In this document: piece by piece, positions 5,677 through 7,948 of the stretch
Numbering within the stretch: position 1 is the stretch's first letter
Layout of the letters: each line of letters opens with the position of its first letter
Made by a program: the position numbers and the translations under genes
Notes under the pieces: model-generated
The model's input: only the letters and a program-made list of their open reading frames with translations
Told to the model about the DNA's origin: nothing
Databases searched by the model: none
Assembly: GCA_021778575.1 (NCBI GenBank)
Contig: JAJYCH010000187.1
Coordinates: forward strand, 1-7,948
Length of the DNA stretch: 7,948 nt
Direction of reading: 5' to 3'
Origin: Planctomycetota bacterium
Lineage (GTDB): Bacteria > Planctomycetota > Planctomycetia > Isosphaerales > Isosphaeraceae

Positions 5677-7203
5677 ATGAATCCTGTCCGGTCGTGGTCG
5701 TCTGGGTTGAAATCATTAATCATGGCGGTCTGGGTCGGTCCAGCGATTCTGGCTGTCTGGGTCGACTATTCAGCGGCGCAGGACCCGAATGGTCCCGAAG
5801 TTCTCGCGCGAGGGCCGATTCACGAGGCGTTCGCCGCGCCCGTGGCCTTCAATCCGACGCCGGGGATCGTCGTCCCCAAGTCGCCACCGTCGAGCCAGGT
5901 CGAGGAGCAACCGCCCGACCAGCGTCCCGAAGGGAACCATGTCGACTGGATTCCCGGCTACTGGGCCTGGGACGACGAACGGAATGATTTCCTCTGGATC
6001 AGCGGAATCTGGCGCGATATCCCGCCGGGACGGCAGTGGGTTCCCGGTTACTGGGGTCCAGTCGAAGGGGGCTTTCGCTGGACCTCGGGGTTCTGGTCTC
6101 CCACGGCCTCGAACGGGGCATTGAACTACCTACCGGCTCCGCCGCAGTCGCTCGAAGCGGGACCGAACACCCCGCAACCCGGGCCGGAATGGTTCTGGTC
6201 GCCCGGTTCCTGGGTCTGGTACGAAAACCGCTTCGTCTGGCGACCCGGCTACTGGGTCCAGAGTCAGCCGGAATGGATCTGGGTCCCGCCCAGCTACGCG
6301 GCGACCCCCAGTGGCTATGTTTACGTCGATGGCTTCTGGGATTATCCCGTCGCCCGTCGAGGGCTTCCCTATGCCCCGGTTTACTTCGGGCCGGCCTACG
6401 TTGTCCAGCCTGCCTACGTTTACACACCGACCATCGCACTGTCGATCGGTGGGATCACCGCGAACCTGTTCCTTCGGCCCAACTGCGGCACCTATTTTTT
6501 CGGCAATTACTATGCGGCTGGACCGGGACCGCGAGCTTATGTTCCCTGGTTCGCATACCAGCAGCAGCGTTACGGCTACGACCCGCTTTACGCGTCGATG
6601 GCGGCGCAGCATGGTCGGAACCCCGAGTGGTCGCGGCAGATCCGGACCGAGTACATTTACCGGGTCGAGCATGTCGAGGCCCGGCCGGCTCCGACCTTCG
6701 CCGCGCAACGGGTCCAGCTCGAACGGGCTCGGGCCGAAGGGCGAGACCTTCGCGGGATGGAACTGGCCCACCCGGTCAACCAGTCGTTCACCCACCCCGA
6801 GAAGGTCCACGCGATGGTGGCCGTTCCGAACCACCAGCGAGCCGAGATTGCGCAGCGACAGGCCGCCGTCCGCGACGTCACCCAGCAGCGGGCGCGAGTC
6901 GAAGCGACCGCCGCGCGGAATCCGGAAAATTTTCGGGCTGCGGGGCATCAGCCGCAACAGCTTCAGATTCCTCGGGCGACCAATGGCGGACGAGCCCAGG
7001 AGCCAATCTCGCAGAATCGCGAATTGAGGTCACCCCCCGCCCATCCCGAGGGACACCAGTCGTTCCGGCCGACCATGGCCGCACCCGCTCATCGCGAGCC
7101 GGGCCCGGGCGGATCGCATGCCGAGACTCGCCCGACGGAGCGACCGAAACCGGCGCATAACGAACCGCGCCCGAAGTCGGGCGAGCATCCGAAACCGCGG
7201 TGA
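5677..7203 (+). CDS. Exported YXWGXW-repeat protein with disordered basic tail, 508 aa
   Basis: This is a secreted or envelope protein of unknown function with WXXGXW-type repeats (PF12779, YXWGXW), common in Planctomycetota. A hydrophobic signal segment (about 11-30) ends in a likely cleavage site after S-A-A (32-34). A conserved-looking N-terminal stretch follows (LARGPIHEAFA, 43-53; PPDQRPEG, 79-86). Repeats then end at W96, W112, W126, W140, W179, W193, Y207 and W221, mostly 14 residues apart, in two blocks (91-140 and 172-221) joined by a Pro-rich linker. Residues 230-335 are a Tyr/Pro/Gly-rich segment with a hydrophobic patch (IALSIGGITANLFL, 253-266) and PWFAYQQQRYGYDPLY (290-305). Residues 340-415 are Arg/Glu/Ala/Gln-rich and likely helical or coiled coil. 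Residues 425-508 are Pro/His/Arg-rich and look disordered. A cell-surface or matrix role is plausible but unproven. The gene stands alone on its strand. Confidence 0.88.
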   Translation: MNPVRSWSSGLKSLIMAVWVGPAILAVWVDYSAAQDPNGPEVLARGPIHEAFAAPVAFNPTPGIVVPKSPPSSQVEEQPPDQRPEGNHVDWIPGYWAWDDERNDFLWISGIWRDIPPGRQWVPGYWGPVEGGFRWTSGFWSPTASNGALNYLPAPPQSLEAGPNTPQPGPEWFWSPGSWVWYENRFVWRPGYWVQSQPEWIWVPPSYAATPSGYVYVDGFWDYPVARRGLPYAPVYFGPAYVVQPAYVYTPTIALSIGGITANLFLRPNCGTYFFGNYYAAGPGPRAYVPWFAYQQQRYGYDPLYASMAAQHGRNPEWSRQIRTEYIYRVEHVEARPAPTFAAQRVQLERARAEGRDLRGMELAHPVNQSFTHPEKVHAMVAVPNHQRAEIAQRQAAVRDVTQQRARVEATAARNPENFRAAGHQPQQLQIPRATNGGRAQEPISQNRELRSPPAHPEGHQSFRPTMAAPAHREPGPGGSHAETRPTERPKPAHNEPRPKSGEHPKPR

Positions 7204-7223
7204 GAGACGCGAGAGATGGTCGT

Positions 7224-7934
7224 TCAGCCGACGCGGGCTTCGGTCAGGTCATCCTCCGACTCTGATCCCTCGGAAGACTTCAGCAAACCGTCCTCGATTT
7301 CGAGGACCAGGTCGTCGGGTCGGATGAACCGGCGGTCGTGAGTGACGACGACCAGCGTCGTCTGTCGCTCGGCCTGGAGCTTCCGGAGGATCTTGTAGAT
7401 CTCGTCGCCGGTCTTGCGGTCGAGTTCTCCGGTCGGCTCGTCGGCCAGGACCAGGATCGGGTCCTTGATCAAGGCCCGGGCGATCGCGATCCGCTGCTGC
7501 TCTCCGCCCGAGAGCTGCCAGGGGTGATGGTCGAGCCGATCGCCCAGTCCAACGGCGGTCAGGAGGTCGGCGGCCTTCCGGCGATGTTCGGCCGTGACCC
7601 CGGTGGGCAGGAACGGCACGACCACGTTCTGGACCGCCGAGAGGTTCTTGATCAGGTTGAACGACTGAAAGATGAAGCCGACACGGTCGCGCCGATAGGC
7701 GTTCTGCTCGGCCTCGGTCATCTTCGTGAGGTCCTGATTCTCGACCGAGATCGTCCCCTTCGTGGGAAGATCCAGGGCCCCCATCAGGTACAGCAGCGTA
7801 CTTTTGCCCGATCCCGACGGCCCGACGATGAAGGCGAACCGCCCCTTGGGGATCTGACAGGAGACCCCCTTGAGCACTTCGACCCAGCGGTCTCCGCTCT
7901 TGAACGACTTGTGGATGTCGGCGACCTCGATCAT
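7224..7934 (-). CDS. ABC transporter ATP-binding protein, MacB/LolD-like class, 236 aa
   Basis: This is the nucleotide-binding subunit of an ABC transporter of the MacB/LolD/FtsE class (COG1136 type). It powers a separate membrane permease, often for lipoprotein release, peptide or drug efflux, or envelope mechanotransmission. All ATPase motifs are intact: Walker [10 protein letters not shown] (38-46), Q-loop Gln90 in GFIFQSFNL, signature LSGGEQQR (141-148), Walker [10 protein letters not shown] (161-169, catalytic Glu166), D-loop GELD and the switch His199 in VVVTHD. There is no transmembrane segment. The last 20 residues are acidic ([10 protein letters not shown]). The ATG at 7934 begins at the usual distance before the first strand. 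Only 14 bases of leader are visible and they lack a clear Shine-Dalgarno. A TGA at 7946-7944 could be the stop of an upstream gene, suggesting translational coupling to a permease outside the window. It is convergent with the YXWGXW gene, 20 bases away. Confidence 0.95.
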   Translation of the reverse strand: MIEVADIHKSFKSGDRWVEVLKGVSCQIPKGRFAFIVGPSGSGKSTLLYLMGALDLPTKGTISVENQDLTKMTEAEQNAYRRDRVGFIFQSFNLIKNLSAVQNVVVPFLPTGVTAEHRRKAADLLTAVGLGDRLDHHPWQLSGGEQQRIAIARALIKDPILVLADEPTGELDRKTGDEIYKILRKLQAERQTTLVVVTHDRRFIRPDDLVLEIEDGLLKSSEGSESEDDLTEARVG

Positions 7935-7948
7935 ATCTGCGTTTCAGA

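Overview
The window is GC-rich chromosomal DNA whose strongest lineage marker is the protein at 5677-7203. It is an exported YXWGXW-repeat protein of a kind typical of Planctomycetota, and most like those of Isosphaeraceae (Singulisphaera/Isosphaera-type genomes). The large intergenic spaces, small loosely grouped genes and exported hydrolases fit that assignment. The lineage call is inference from protein style, not from a marker gene. There is no sign of phage, transposon, CRISPR, rRNA or tRNA.

Layout, left to right. Positions 1-99 are a perfect (AGCTG)n tandem array that probably continues to the left. A strong minus-strand intrinsic terminator (167-205) closes a minus-strand gene at 222-1769, which encodes an exported glucoamylase-like (PF10091/COG5368-type) glycoside hydrolase. 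A 692-bp divergent intergenic region (1770-2461) follows; it holds two good ribosome binding sites but no convincing gene. On the plus strand comes an exported CocE/NonD-family serine hydrolase that most resembles alpha-amino-acid ester hydrolases (2462-4348). After 75 bp, in the same reading frame, lies a cytosolic epoxide-hydrolase-type alpha/beta hydrolase (4424-5356, start uncertain). A 320-bp leader rich in short palindromes (5357-5676) precedes the YXWGXW protein gene (5677-7203). The window ends with a convergent minus-strand ABC-transporter ATPase of the MacB/LolD class (7224-7934). Its upstream partner gene, probably the permease, lies beyond the right edge.

How they fit together. 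The two exported hydrolases are divergently arranged and could share regulation. The ester hydrolase and the epoxide hydrolase probably share a transcript. No pathway links all the genes, and I see no complete multi-gene system of a new type. The points most worth following are the missing ATG/GTG at the epoxide hydrolase start (a CTG with a well-placed Shine-Dalgarno is the best candidate), the two-block 14-residue periodicity and unassigned central domain of the YXWGXW protein, the altered ammonium-binding residue in the ester hydrolase, and the pentanucleotide array.
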